Assembly (NCBI GenBank): GCA_049487715.1
Contig: CP150586.1
Coordinates: forward strand, 124,001-188,000
Source: Pycnococcus provasolii
Lineage: Eukaryota; Chlorophyta; Pseudoscourfieldiophyceae; Pseudoscourfieldiales
DNA: 64,000 bases
Direction: 5' to 3'
In this document: piece by piece, positions 27,724 to 38,210 of the stretch
How the letters are laid out: the number at the start of each line of letters is the position of its first letter
Numbering within the stretch: position 1 is the first letter of the stretch
Notes under the pieces: model-generated
Told to the model about the DNA's origin: nothing
What the model saw: the letters and a program-made list of their open reading frames with translations, nothing else
The model's database searches: none
Program-made: the position numbers and the translations under genes

Positions 27724-29445
27724 ATGTCGTCGTCGTCGTCGTCGTCCGCGTCGTCCGGGGGTTCCCCAAGCAGTTTCCTCGTACTTTCCTCCCTGCCCAA
27801 GTGGGCGGCCGGTGCTCCTGCTCCTGCTCCTGGTGATGTGCCATCACCGTCCTTACTAACCCCTTCCTCTTCATTAAGAGTCTTGTCCTGTGATGAGAGC
27901 ACAGGGCATCTGCGCGCAATGGCCTTCACGGCTTTGCGGCTCTGCGTGCAAACCGTCGTCGTGGAAGTGGGTGTTAAGAACCTCTACAAGGCTATGTGTC
28001 GACGCGTTAGAAAGACGAAAGCGGCCCTGAAGAGGGACCGCGCAGACAAACAGACGTCAAGCGCGCAGAAGACGTCAAGTACGCGAGACGCCGTGTTCGC
28101 TGACGTACTGCACGCGGCGAGGGTGACGGCCGCCGCCGAACCCGCGCTCGAGGAACTGCTCACAAGGAACGTGCTCCAGCACAGCTCCTTCGACGAGGCG
28201 CTCGCTTACATTCTCGCGCAGAAAATGCTAGGAGGCGCGTGCATGTGCGACAGGAGGTGGAAGTGCGTCTTCCTGAAGCTCTACACGAGCACGCCGGCTC
28301 TACCCGCAGCAGGTGCCGACGGCGAAAGCAACCGCGTGCAGAGGCGACCGCTCGGAGAACTCGCGCGTATCGACCTCAAGGCTGTCAAAGATCGCGACCC
28401 CGCGTGCGACAAGCTGTCGCACGTGCTGCTCAACTTCAAGGGGTACCAAGCTCTTCAGTGCCACCGAGCGGCGCACGTCCTGTGGCACAGCGGAAGGAAG
28501 GAGTTTGCGCTCGCCATACAGAGCAAGTGCAGCGAGCAGCTCGGCGTCGACATCCACCCAGCCGCCTACATTGGCGCGGGCCTGCTCATCGACCACGCGA
28601 CTGGCGTGGTGGTGGGTGAAACAGCCTCCATCGGCGACAACTGCACGATCCTCCACGGCGTGACGCTCGGGTCGAGCGGCAAGGTTGCCGGAGATCGCCA
28701 CCCAAAGCTGGGAAATAACGTGCTCGTCGGCGCGCTCACGACACTTCTAGGCAACATCCAGATTGGCGACGGCGCGAAGATTGGCGCGAGCAGTGTCGTG
28801 CTCAAGAGCATCCCGCCCAAGGCGACGGCGGTCGGCGTTCCCGCGAAGATTGTCGGCAGAGCCAAGGAGGAGGACGCCGGACAGAAGGTGGACTCGGGCC
28901 TGCAGCACGTGCAGTCGTTCTGGCATCCTGACGGCGAGAGCCTCGAGAAGGCGCTCGTCAAGATGCCGTCGTCTCGGCGCCACTGGAACGATATCTGGGA
29001 CAACGAGGTGACGCACGAGGAGCTGTCGGAGGGGTACATCACGCGCAGCCAGCTCGCGTCGATCCTGCAGAACTTTGGCGCGTCGGAGGCGCAGTCCGAC
29101 ATGGTCTTCTTCGCGCTCGACCGCAACCTCGACAACCGAATCAGCGAGTCCGAGTTCAACGAGTACTGGCCGGACGTGGTGGCGAAGTGCTGCCCGAAAA
29201 TCTTGGGCGAGTGCGAAAAGCATTTGAACGACGCGCTCAAGGCTTCGGCGGCACCGCCTGCTCCGGTGTCGCTGCCAAAGTCTCCCAATCGGTCGCGCAC
29301 GCCGGTGAAGATCCGCGTCGCCGCCGCATCGCCGCAGAAGTCGCCCGGTTCACCGCGAGGTTTTCCCAATCCTAACCCTTGGCGACTCGCGTACCAAAAC
29401 GACGAGCAGCAGAAGTCCAACATCAACACGTCTCCGCCTCCTTAA
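27724..29445 (+). CDS. SAT: Serine O-acetyltransferase with C-terminal EF-hand extension
   Basis: Makes O-acetylserine from serine and acetyl-CoA, the first step of cysteine synthesis. 573 residues. A Ser/Pro-rich, then basic N-terminus (1-110) could be a targeting peptide. The SAT N-terminal helical domain (VLHAARVTAAAEPALEELLTRNVLQH; FDEALAYILAQKM) is followed by IDLKAVKDRDPACDKLSHVLLNFKGYQALQCHR and the left-handed beta-helix with VDIHPAAYIG, LLIDHATGVVVGETA, VTLGSSGK, GDRHPK and GVPAKIVG. After it comes an extension ending in an EF-hand loop, DRNLDNRISESE (about 466-477), with a weaker partner near ELSEGYITRSQL. Calcium control of cysteine synthesis is inferred. Converges on the DnaJ-like gene with 53 bp. 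Confidence 0.9.
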   Translation: MSSSSSSSASSGGSPSSFLVLSSLPKWAAGAPAPAPGDVPSPSLLTPSSSLRVLSCDESTGHLRAMAFTALRLCVQTVVVEVGVKNLYKAMCRRVRKTKAALKRDRADKQTSSAQKTSSTRDAVFADVLHAARVTAAAEPALEELLTRNVLQHSSFDEALAYILAQKMLGGACMCDRRWKCVFLKLYTSTPALPAAGADGESNRVQRRPLGELARIDLKAVKDRDPACDKLSHVLLNFKGYQALQCHRAAHVLWHSGRKEFALAIQSKCSEQLGVDIHPAAYIGAGLLIDHATGVVVGETASIGDNCTILHGVTLGSSGKVAGDRHPKLGNNVLVGALTTLLGNIQIGDGAKIGASSVVLKSIPPKATAVGVPAKIVGRAKEEDAGQKVDSGLQHVQSFWHPDGESLEKALVKMPSSRRHWNDIWDNEVTHEELSEGYITRSQLASILQNFGASEAQSDMVFFALDRNLDNRISESEFNEYWPDVVAKCCPKILGECEKHLNDALKASAAPPAPVSLPKSPNRSRTPVKIRVAAASPQKSPGSPRGFPNPNPWRLAYQNDEQQKSNINTSPPP

Positions 29446-29498
29446 TAGAAAAACAAAGTTATTTTGATTGATGTTACAACGTTTAGGATATACAAAAG

Positions 29499-30272
29499 CT
29501 ACTCCGGAACGCGAAATCCCATCGGTTCGCGTTGTTTTCCCGTTCCCATGCACCGCGCGCACGTCGTCCACCCTCTCGCGCGGCAGCCTGCGCACCACTC
29601 CGGTGGCAGCGTGAGCATGGCGCGCTGTGCGAGCTCAGGCTTGCGTCCCCATCCGTCGCACCTTTCGCACGTCGCCATGCCAGTTCCGCCGCAGTTGTTG
29701 CACGGCACCGCGTCGTCGTCAAGTTTCATGGCTGGCGGCTTAACGACGCGTCCGACGGCGTCTTCGACGGGAAAGGCGGTGCGCCACTGCTCTGTCTGTA
29801 CGACGTACCGTTTTTTTGCCTTTTTCTTTTTCTTCGTTTTTGTTTTTTGTTTGGTTTTGTTTGACGTCGTAGAAGAGGGAGGGTCAAGCAGGACGTTGTC
29901 TGCGTTGACTTGACGACTCTTTCTATTTCGTTCTTCTGATGAAGGCTGCTTGCCGGTTGATTTTTCTGAAGGAGGACTGGAGGAGGAGGAGGAGGAAGAG
30001 GCGTCGTCAGCATCGTCAGCACCGTCGCCAAACAACGTGTCCCCCTCTCTCCCTTTGAAGAGCGAGTAGCACGAAACATGACGAAACCTTGAGACGACAG
30101 GTGTTGTGCGACAGTGCCAGCAGGGAATCGTCCCGTAAGCACCCGTACGCACGTGTGATTGACCACCCAACACGTGTGATTGACAAACGTGTGACATCGC
30201 ATCGCACTCGCAATCGGAAAGATATGTGCGATGACGCCCACAACACCCTTGCAAGAGTGCATCCACTTTCAT
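29499..30272 (-). CDS. DnaJ-type zinc-finger (CxxCxGxG) protein, BSD2/PSA2-like
   Basis: The C-terminal 75 residues hold four CxxC units: CNNCGGTG, CERCDGWG, CAGCRARG and CARCMGTG. This is the DnaJ cysteine-rich zinc domain without a J domain, as in the plastid assembly factors BSD2 and PSA2. Upstream is a Lys-rich, Ser-rich spacer (KTKTKKKKKAKKRYVVQ). A plastid chaperone or disulfide-related role is inferred. The start is uncertain: the frame is open to 30758, but that part is low complexity. The ATG at 30272 lies just inside a CCCTAACCCTA block as at other genes here; ATG 30197 is also possible. Confidence 0.65.
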   Translation of the reverse strand: MKVDALLQGCCGRHRTYLSDCECDAMSHVCQSHVLGGQSHVRTGAYGTIPCWHCRTTPVVSRFRHVSCYSLFKGREGDTLFGDGADDADDASSSSSSSSPPSEKSTGKQPSSEERNRKSRQVNADNVLLDPPSSTTSNKTKQKTKTKKKKKAKKRYVVQTEQWRTAFPVEDAVGRVVKPPAMKLDDDAVPCNNCGGTGMATCERCDGWGRKPELAQRAMLTLPPEWCAGCRARGWTTCARCMGTGKQREPMGFRVPE

Positions 30273-30835
30273 TGCAGTCACCCTAACCCTACCCTCCCAA
30301 AGATTACGAGCAGGTCTTCTTCTTCTTCGAGGAGGAGACCGAGAACGAACACCACCGAGAACAACTTTAACACCACCACCACCTACCAAATAGGTGGTGG
30401 TGGGAACGGGAGAGGCAGATAAACGCACACAAACACGCACACGCACGGGCATTATGCGCGCCGCCGATGACGCCGCCGGCATGCCGAAAAAGTGAAAAAT
30501 CTGCCCGCCCCACCTGCCCCCCCCCCTTTGAGAAAACGAGCAGAGACGTCGACATGGGGATGCACTGTTGGACAACGTTCCAGGGCAGATAAGAATCCCC
30601 AGAACGAGTTGACGCGGCCTGCGCCCTGCGGGAAGGTCGACACTGTCTACCTCCCTCAAGAGCAAGAAGCAGCCCGTTCGACGCCAATACGACGAAACAA
30701 AATATCCTCTGGGCAACACATGGGCAGTTGACCCTATCGTCGGCGGAAAAAAGTCCATTGGAGGAATAACTTACGGATTGTGGTTCATCGAGTACCTTTC
30801 TCGAATTCTTCTCGGCAGCCGAAACTCTTCGGAAT

Positions 30836-31112
30836 GCACACCATGGGCGCCTTGGGCGGGCTTTACAAGCCGCGCAAAGACAAGTACAGAATAGTCGCAG
30901 ACGCTACCCGCACGGGAGTCAATAGGGCACACCATAAAACGGCAGTGAGACAGGACAGCATTGACGACGTACTTGGAAGCCTGAGGACACCGGCCGAGCG
31001 TGAAGCACGCCGGCGTGAAAAGCGACCGGCCGCACAGCCGGAAACGTCGAAACGGGGTGCGCAGCCGTCAACTCCACAGCGAGCGTTGTTCACGACGCTC
31101 GGAGGCGAGTAA
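30836..31112 (+). mobile_element. Reverse-transcriptase N-terminal fragment (decayed)
   Basis: The frame starting at MGALGGLYKPRKDKYRIVADATRTGVN resembles the fingers region of DIRS/Ty3-like reverse transcriptases (LGAV-K, RIVxDATxxGVN, DSIDDVL). It then becomes low-complexity and stops at 31112. The fragment could belong to the same family as the pieces at 20.4-21.1 kb and 27.3 kb. Confidence 0.45.
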
Positions 31113-31619
31113 AAGCCCTCGGCTTCTGCTTCGCGGTCGCTCTCTAGGAGGGCGTCGACCGTCTAGAAAATCAGGCGAGGCCGGTATGATAGCACAACGC
31201 GACACCGACGCACACAGCGGCGCGTGTTGGGACGACGAGGTCGTGGGTGCTTTGAGGTATTCCTCCCCTCTACACCACCTCAACACCACGATGCGCAAGG
31301 CGCGCAACGCGAGCACGTTTGGGTGCACATGTCGGCGAGTAAGGTTGCGGAAGAGGTGTACGCCAGGGCAAGGCGGTGAGGACCCAGCAGGGTCCGGGGG
31401 GAATCCGCTCGCGGGTCCGTTTCCCGGGGGCCCGGCCGTTGGGCCCGTTGCAGGAGGGTGCCGTTCGTTGAGTGTTGAGGGGGACTGGTCCACACCATTG
31501 TACCGCTTGTCACGTGTCGACCACTCTACCCTACGATAGCTAGGGTGGTACACTGCCCTCCGCCTTGTGAAGAAGGACTCCCCCCACCTCCCAGGGCCAG
31601 GGGCACACCCTGGGAACTT

Positions 31620-31638
31620 CTCCCCCCCCCCCCCCCCA
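31620..31638. repeat. Poly-C homopolymer
   Basis: About 18 consecutive C residues followed by AAGGCCCCCC; a place where read errors are likely. Confidence 0.9.
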
Positions 31639-31763
31639 AGGCCCCCCCTGAAATCGGGAAGTTCTGACTGAACCTCGGCCCGGACCGATTTTTCCCGTAC
31701 TGAATAATCAGGGCCCCATCACTCCCTCGCCATCACTCGCCATCACTCGCCTGATCACTTGCG

Positions 31764-34700
31764 ATGGCGTCTTCATTGTCGTTCCTTGCTGTGCTCCTGG
31801 TGGTGTTCTTGGTGGTGTTATGTGTTTATGTTAGTGGTGGTGCCTCCTCTGTCACTGGTGGTGCCTCCTCCTCCTCGGGGGTTCGTGAGGGTCGTGAGGG
31901 TCGTGAGGGTCGTGAGCAGGGTGGTGGTGTTCGTCTGCGCACGTTGAAGATCTCCCCCTCGTCGAACCCTGTTTCTCTGAGTGAGTCGGGCGACGTCACT
32001 CTTGGTGTGCCAGGTGGGGGAGGAGGACCCATTCAAGTTCACGCGCTCAAGACGTTTGTTTATGGTGGTTCGCTCTTGATTGAAAACAATAATCTGCTTG
32101 TTCAAGTTCCGCAGTTCAGTAGTGGTGGCGGTGTGCTCGTTGCCCCGGCGGCCTCGTGCGTACCCGGACCGCCCGTATGTACCGCCGCCGCGAAAGAGGA
32201 GAGGAGACTGCTCTGGGACGGTGCCGCGTTCAAGTGCTCGTGCGCCGCCGGCCCGAGCGGGGAGGCGGGTGCGGTCGAGGCATGCACCGGAAGACGACGC
32301 AGAAGAGACGTCTTAGCAACGCCCGCGTGGGCAGGCGTCGACGACATCATGTGCGACTTGGACAAAGGAAAAAAACATCAAAAAAGGAGGAGGCTTGCGC
32401 AGGAGCAGCCGTATGCTCAACTCACGGGTACCAAGTTCCCCGCGGTGGCTCTGACAGCTAACGGAACGCTAGGCGTGCTTGCGTCGCCGCCGCCGCACGT
32501 TCTGCACCTCACCACCAACGGAGGCGCGGTGCGCATCACAGCCACCAAGACGCAAGCTACCGGAAACGTGTATCTCAGCGCCGATACCTCCGAGCGTGCC
32601 ATCGCTGGCAGCGAGTGCCACACGACGAAACCTGCCGTGGCAAGCTGCCTCCCACCAGGCGGACGCTCGATCGTATTGGGCGCAAGCGGGTGGACGTGCC
32701 GCTGTGCGAGCGGATGGTTGGGAACGACGTGCACGACGCCCGCGCCAAGTCCGCCGATGCCGCCAAGTGCACCACCTCCTGGCATGCCCATACCCGCGGG
32801 TGCTGCGACGGCCAGCACGTTTGCCGAGCTCAAGACGCTTTTGCATCAGCAGGCGACCGGGGCGAGTGATGTGTACGTGATCAACGACATCGTGTTCCCG
32901 ACAGATGGTACTGTGCCATTTTTCGGAATACAAATCACGCGACCGGTGCGGATCGTGGGAGCGTGCTCGTCGACGTCGCTCGTGGTATCCGGCACGGTGG
33001 CGGCTGGGACGTGCAAGCTGGATGCGAACGAAGTGAACAGGCACTTTGATGTTACGACCCAAGACAGTACGGCGGAGGTTGTATTCGAGAAGCTGGCTCT
33101 AGTGAGAGGCAAAATTCATTACCTGATGTCTGGAGGCTCATTAAGAATCACTGCTGCTGGCCCGACGAGATACGAAAATATCATATTCATGGATAATGAT
33201 GACACAGCCGAGTGGGGCGGGGCAGTTTCTCTTTATGGAATAGCGGGCAAGGCGACGTTCACATTGTGTCGCTTCCTCAACAACAAGGCCGCTATTCGTG
33301 GAGGCGCTGTCTCAGCCCAAAATTCGCTCACGACCTTCACTCAATGCACCTTCGAGGGAAACAATGTATCGAATGGATCTGGAGAGTTAGTACCTGACAT
33401 GGGGCACAATGTGTATGTGCAAGGCAATGCCATTTCGGGTATATCAGCATCTGCATTGTTCTTCGCATGCACCTTCGTCGACTACCTGAGCGATCCAAAC
33501 AAAGGTGTGAGCAAGACCGCAACATATGCATCCTTCAGCATCTACGATAATCTGGCGTCGCCTCCTCCTCCTGGCATGCCGATACCCGCGGGTGCTGCGA
33601 CGGCAAGCACGTTTGCCGAGCTCAAGACACTTTTGCATCAGCAGGCGACCGGGTCAAGTGTCGTGTACATGATCAACGACATCGTGTTACCGTATGATGG
33701 TACCGTGCCGGCAGGTGGAATACAAATCACGCGACCGGTGCGAATCGTGGGTGCATGCTCATCGACGTCTCTCATGGTATCCGGGACTGTGGCGGCTGGG
33801 ACGTGCAAGCTGGATGCGCGGCAAATGAACCGGCATTTCGAAGTGTTGATGACGACTGAAGGTAGCACGGCCGATGATGTCGTGTTCGAAAATCTAGCTC
33901 TGGTGAACGGCAGGAAGACAGGGAATTTTGATTATGGTGGCTCTGTCTTTAGGTCCTACCAGTCGAATGCGACGATTCGCTTCGAGGGTGTCATTTTCTT
34001 GAATAACACGGCTCGAAGTTACTATGGCGGGGGGGCGGTTTATATATCTCCTCCAGTATACGGGTCAGCGAGTTGGTTCAGCAAGGTGACCTTCTCATCT
34101 TGCCGATTCCTTGGAAACAAGGCTGAGTCACCGTCGTCGAGCTCATATACGGTACGTTCTCTCCTCGACTTCCATTTCCCCGTTCATGCCTTTTTGCACT
34201 TCTTCACTCTTCCAGCCAGCCAGGCAGGGAGGCACAATGCACCGCGTCTGTCCGTTTGTTTGTGCTTTGGAGGAGAGGGACGTGGTTCGTGACCGGCCCA
34301 AGCGCGCGCGCGGTGTCTTTGTTGTGCGATGCGTGCGTGCGGCCAATCTATTTGACCGTACCGTGTATAGTAGCGCCGACGCCATCTGCCTGCCGTCTCA
34401 CTTTCCCAACTCACTTGCTTGCTTACTTTTGGTTGGAACGACTCGGCATACACGACTAACGAAAAACACCCCTCCCTCTTTTTCGCATATAATAATACTT
34501 GCATAATTATGCGTAATCATCATCATCCACGTGCGTCCACCACGAACGAATGCCAAATTTCTTCGTCGTGCTAACAATAGCTCGGAGGTGCTGTTTACGC
34601 GGGATCCGCAGAATCGAGTTTTACGTCGTGCACCTTCGAGCACAACCAAGGGGGCTATGGAGGCGCGGTATTCTTGAGCGGATCGTCGACATTCACATCT

Positions 34701-37700
34701 TGCGTATTTCAGGGCAATAATGCGTTGCGTGGTGCATCCTATGGGCACAATGTGTATGTGAACGGCGATATGGTGACTCAAATATCAGGATCTGCACTAT
34801 TCTTTGCGTGCACCTTCGTCGACTACCTGAGCGATCCGAACAAAGGTGTGAGCAAAGGTCAAGAAGGTCTTGCCTCCTTCACCATCAGCGATCAGCCGGC
34901 GTCGCCGCCGCCGCCAACTTTGCCGCCGATGCCGCCAAGTCCTCCTTCTCCTCCTCCGCGCTACAACATTAAAGTTGGTGCGGACATCGATGGTGAGGCG
35001 GCGAACGATTTGTCTGGCAACTCGGTGTCCATATCATCGGACGGCTCGCGCGTCGCGATCGGGGCTAATGCGAACGACGGCAACGGCGCGAGCTCCGGCC
35101 ACGTGCGCGTGTACGAGTATGGTGCAGGCACCGGATCGTGGACGCAGCTCGGCGCGGACATCGACGGTGAGGCGGCGTACGATCTATCTGGCCGGTCGGT
35201 ATCCCTGTCGTCGGACGGCTCGCGCGTCGCGATCGGGGCTGTTGTGAACAGAGGCAACGGCTTTGTTCAAATCGGACACGTGCGCGTGTACGAGTACACG
35301 GTCGGCACCGGATCGTGGACGCAGCTCGGCGCGGACATCGACGGCGAGGCGGAGCTTGATCAGTCTGGCTCATCGGTGTCCCTATCGTCGGACGGCTCGC
35401 GCGTCGCGATCGGTGCTACTAATAACGACGGCAACGGCGACCGGTCCGGTCACGTGCGCGTGTACGAGTATAATGCGGGCACGGGATCGTGGACGCAGCT
35501 CGGCGCGGACATCGACGGCGAGGCGGCGAGCGATCGATCTGGCTCCTCGGTGTCCCTGTCATCAGACGGCTCGCGCGTCGCGATAGGGGCGAATGGTAAC
35601 GACGGCAACGGCGAGAGCTCCGGACACGTGCGCGTGTACGAGTACACGGCGGGCACAGGATCATGGACGCAGCTCGGCGCTGACATCGACGGTGAGGCGG
35701 CGGGCGATAACTCTGGCCATTCGGTGTCCCTATCGTCGGACGGCTCGCGCGTCGCGATTGGTGCTTCTGGGAACGACGGCAAGGCCCCGGGTTCCGGTCA
35801 CGTGCGCGTGTACGAGTACTCGGCGGGCGCGGGATCGTGGACGCAGCTCGGCGCGGACATCGAAGGCGAGGCGGCGTACGATCAATCTGGCATTTCGGTG
35901 TCCCTGTCGTCGGACGGCTTGCGCGTCGCGATCGGGGCTAATGCGAACGACGGCAACGGTAATGGCTCCGGTCACGTGCGCGTGTACGAGTATGGTGCAG
36001 GCACGGGATCGTGGACGCAGCTCGGCGCGGACATCGACGGCGAGGCGGCGGGCGATCTCTCTGGCAAATCGGTGTCCCTGTCTTCGGATGGCTCGCGCGT
36101 CGCGATAGGGGCTAGGCAAAACGACGGCAACGGCGCGGACTCCGGTCACGTGCGCGTGTACAGTGTTGGGCATTCATCCATGACGACGACGACGACGTTG
36201 CCGACTTCTTCTCCTCCTCCTCCTCCTCCTCCTGCTCCTCCGCCACCGCCGCCGCCTTTACCTCCTCCTGCTCCTGCTCCTCCTCCTCCTCCTGTACCTC
36301 CTCTTGGACCTGGGATGCACAGCTACCACATTGCACCGAGCACGCTTGCGTGGTCTATGGCGGGTGAGACGGTCGTGCTTGGTGGCACGACGTACGATCA
36401 GCATTCCGCAACCATCTCGGGCGATAAGGCGGTCATCACGCTGTCTCAGAATCAGTGCTCGACGGTATATGCACGAGTGTCGCTGGGAAGGATTACAGGC
36501 GATCTTGAAGTCAGCTTCTCGACGACGATGACATCGGTTCAGCAGTATCACGAACAGTTCTCAATTTGGCCTCTTATCGGCGGCTCGCCGCTTCCCACTT
36601 CACGCATGACGTCGTGCTATCGCATACAGGATGTGCCATGTGCAAGCGGTTGGCAAATGAAGGACGCCTCGCTAGAGCCGTTAAGCCATCTGAGCTATGA
36701 TGCACCTCACAGCACGCCGAAATTGTCAGGTTTCAAGATGCTCGCATTGCAGGACGAAGAGGTGGTGCTCGTCATGCGCTACTGGCCGTATAACGACAAT
36801 GCGTACTACTGCAATGGACGTTATCCCTACCGCATTCCTTACGACGTTGGCACATCAGGGTGTGGTGGTAGCTCGTCGTGGTGCGCATTTGGAAATCACG
36901 GCGCAAACACTTTCACGATCACGCTCAATGCACAGAGCTTTCGCGTATGGCCAAATGGCGCACCGCCGGTACCTCCTCCTCCTCCTTCTCCACCCCTTCA
37001 AAATATTCAGCTGGGTGCGGACATCGACGGCGAGGCGGCGGGCGATAACTCTGGCTACTCGGTGTCCCTATCGTCGGACGGCTTGCGCGTTGCAATCGGT
37101 GCTAATCTGAACGACGGCAACGGCTCGAACTCCGGTCACGTGCGCGTGTACGAGTATAGTGCAGGCGCGGGATCGTGGACGCAGCTCGGCGCGGACATCG
37201 ACGGCGAGGCGGCGGGCGATCGCTCTGGCAGGACGGTGTCCCTGTCTTCGGACGGATCGCGCGTCGCGATCGGGGCTAAAGATAACGACGGCAACGGCTC
37301 ATACTCAGGTCACGTGCGCGTGTACGAGTACACGGCAGGCACGGGATCGTGGACGCAGCTCGGCGCGGACATCGACGGCGAGGCGGCGGGCGATCTATCT
37401 GGCTCATCGGTGTCCCTATCGTCGGACGGCTCGCGCGTCGCGATTGGGGCTAGGCAAAACGACGGCAACGGCGTGAACTCTGGCCACGTGCGCGTGTACG
37501 AGTACACATCCGGATCGTGGGCGCAGCTCGGCGCGGACATCGACGGCGAGGCGGCGGGCGATCAATCTGGCTACTCGGTGTCCCTGTCGTCGGACGGCTC
37601 GCGTGTCGCGATCGGGGCTAATGGGAACGACGGCAACGGCTCGAACTCCGGGCACGTGCGCGTGTACGAGTACGCGGTCGGCACTGGATCGTGGACGCAG

Positions 37701-38210
37701 CTCGGCGCGGACATCGACGGCGAGGCGGCGAGCGATCTCTCTGGCATTTCGGTGTCCCTGTCATCTGACGGATCGCGCGTCGCGATCGGTGCTTATGAGA
37801 ACGACGGCAACGGCTCGAACTCCGGCCACGTGCGTGTGTACGACTACTCGGCAGTCACTGGATCGTGGACGCAGCTCGGCGCGGACATCGACGGCGAGGC
37901 GGCGATAGATAATTCTGGCTGGTCGGTGTCTCTATCGTCGGATGGCTCGCGCGTCGCTATCGGTGCTACTGGGAACGACGGCAACGGCTCGAACTCCGGT
38001 CACGTGCGCGTGTACGAGTATAGTGCAGGCGCGGGATCGTGGACGCAGCTCGGCGCTGACATCGACGGCGAGGCGGCGGAAGATTTCTCTGGCTATTCGG
38101 TGTCCCTGTCTTCGGACGGCTCGCGCGTCGCGATCGGGGCTAATGGGAACGACGGCAACGGCTCGAGCTCCGGTCACGTGCGCGTGTACAGCGTGGGTGT
38201 TTCGGCTTGA
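31764..38210 (+). CDS. 2005-residue secreted surface protein: duplicated Pmp-like modules plus two seven-repeat beta-propeller arrays (join 31764-34151, 34581-38210)
   Basis: Signal peptide (SLSFLAVLLVVFLVVLCVYVS), a Gly/Ser region and an EGF-like CRCASGWLGTTC, then two copies of a module starting PGMPIPAGAATASTFAELKTLL and ending SALFFACTFVDYLSDPNKG. Each module contains GGAV / FxxCxFxxN repeats of the chlamydial polymorphic membrane protein type, a parallel beta-helix. Next come seven 58-residue repeats (GADIDGEA, SVSLSSDGSRVAIGA, SGHVRVYEY, GSWTQL), a Pro-rich linker, a Cys-containing beta-rich domain, another Pro linker and again exactly seven repeats. The exon join is phase 0 (T|L): donor GTACGT at 34152, CTAAC branch site and acceptor AG at 34580; it restores a GGAV repeat. 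I infer a cell-wall or surface adhesin; the ligand is unknown. No C-terminal anchor is seen. Confidence 0.8.
32776..33565 (+). repeat. Module copy 1 of the intragenic duplication (intronless)
   Basis: Begins with codons for PGMPIPAGAATAS and ends after codons for CTFVDYLSDPNKGVSK. It matches 33567-34860 apart from the latter's intron and an additional Pmp-type repeat. Confidence 0.8.
33567..34860 (+). repeat. Module copy 2 of the intragenic duplication (contains the intron)
   Basis: Same order of motifs as copy 1: PGMPIPAGAATAS, RPVRIVGACSSTSL, AAGTCKLDA, FSSCRFLGNKA, then the intron, GGAVYAGSAESSFTSC, GHNVYVNGD and CTFVDYLSDPNKGVSK. Confidence 0.8.
34152..34580 (+). other. Intron (429 bp) of the 2005-residue surface-protein gene
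   Basis: GTACGT donor, CTAACAATAG at the 3' end with the branch-like CTAAC only a few bases from the AG. The frame is closed inside (stop at 34290-34292), and both flanking exons are in phase 0 and encode Pmp-type repeats. Confidence 0.8.
34980..36165 (+). repeat. Seven-unit 174-bp tandem array, propeller 1
   Basis: Seven copies of the GADIDGEA ... GHVRVYEY ... SWTQL unit, spaced 174 bp in the units measured; the sixth unit has GADIEGEA. Confidence 0.9.
37014..38195 (+). repeat. Seven-unit 174-bp tandem array, propeller 2
   Basis: Again seven copies of the same unit; the third is slightly shortened (TSGSWAQL). It is closer in sequence to array 1 than to anything else in the window. Confidence 0.9.

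Larger units (their letters stand above)
30273..31763. other. Gene-poor interval with RT fragment, LHHLNTT-family fragment and G/C tracts
   Basis: Holds a CCCTAACCCTA block at 30281-30293, CA-rich and C-rich runs, an RT-like fragment (30836-30985), a sequence also found near 61 kb (31200-31300), CCCGGGGGCCC tracts (31390-31450) and a C homopolymer of about 18 (31620-31638). No intact gene. Confidence 0.4.

Noticed and set aside
32469-33062. Minus-strand ORFs of 130-200 codons opposite the surface-protein gene
   Set aside because: Shadows caused by the strong third-position GC bias; the plus strand has signal peptide and repeats.
34111-34506. Separate plus-strand ORF of 131 codons
   Set aside because: Falls almost entirely inside the 429-bp intron and in a different frame from both exons.
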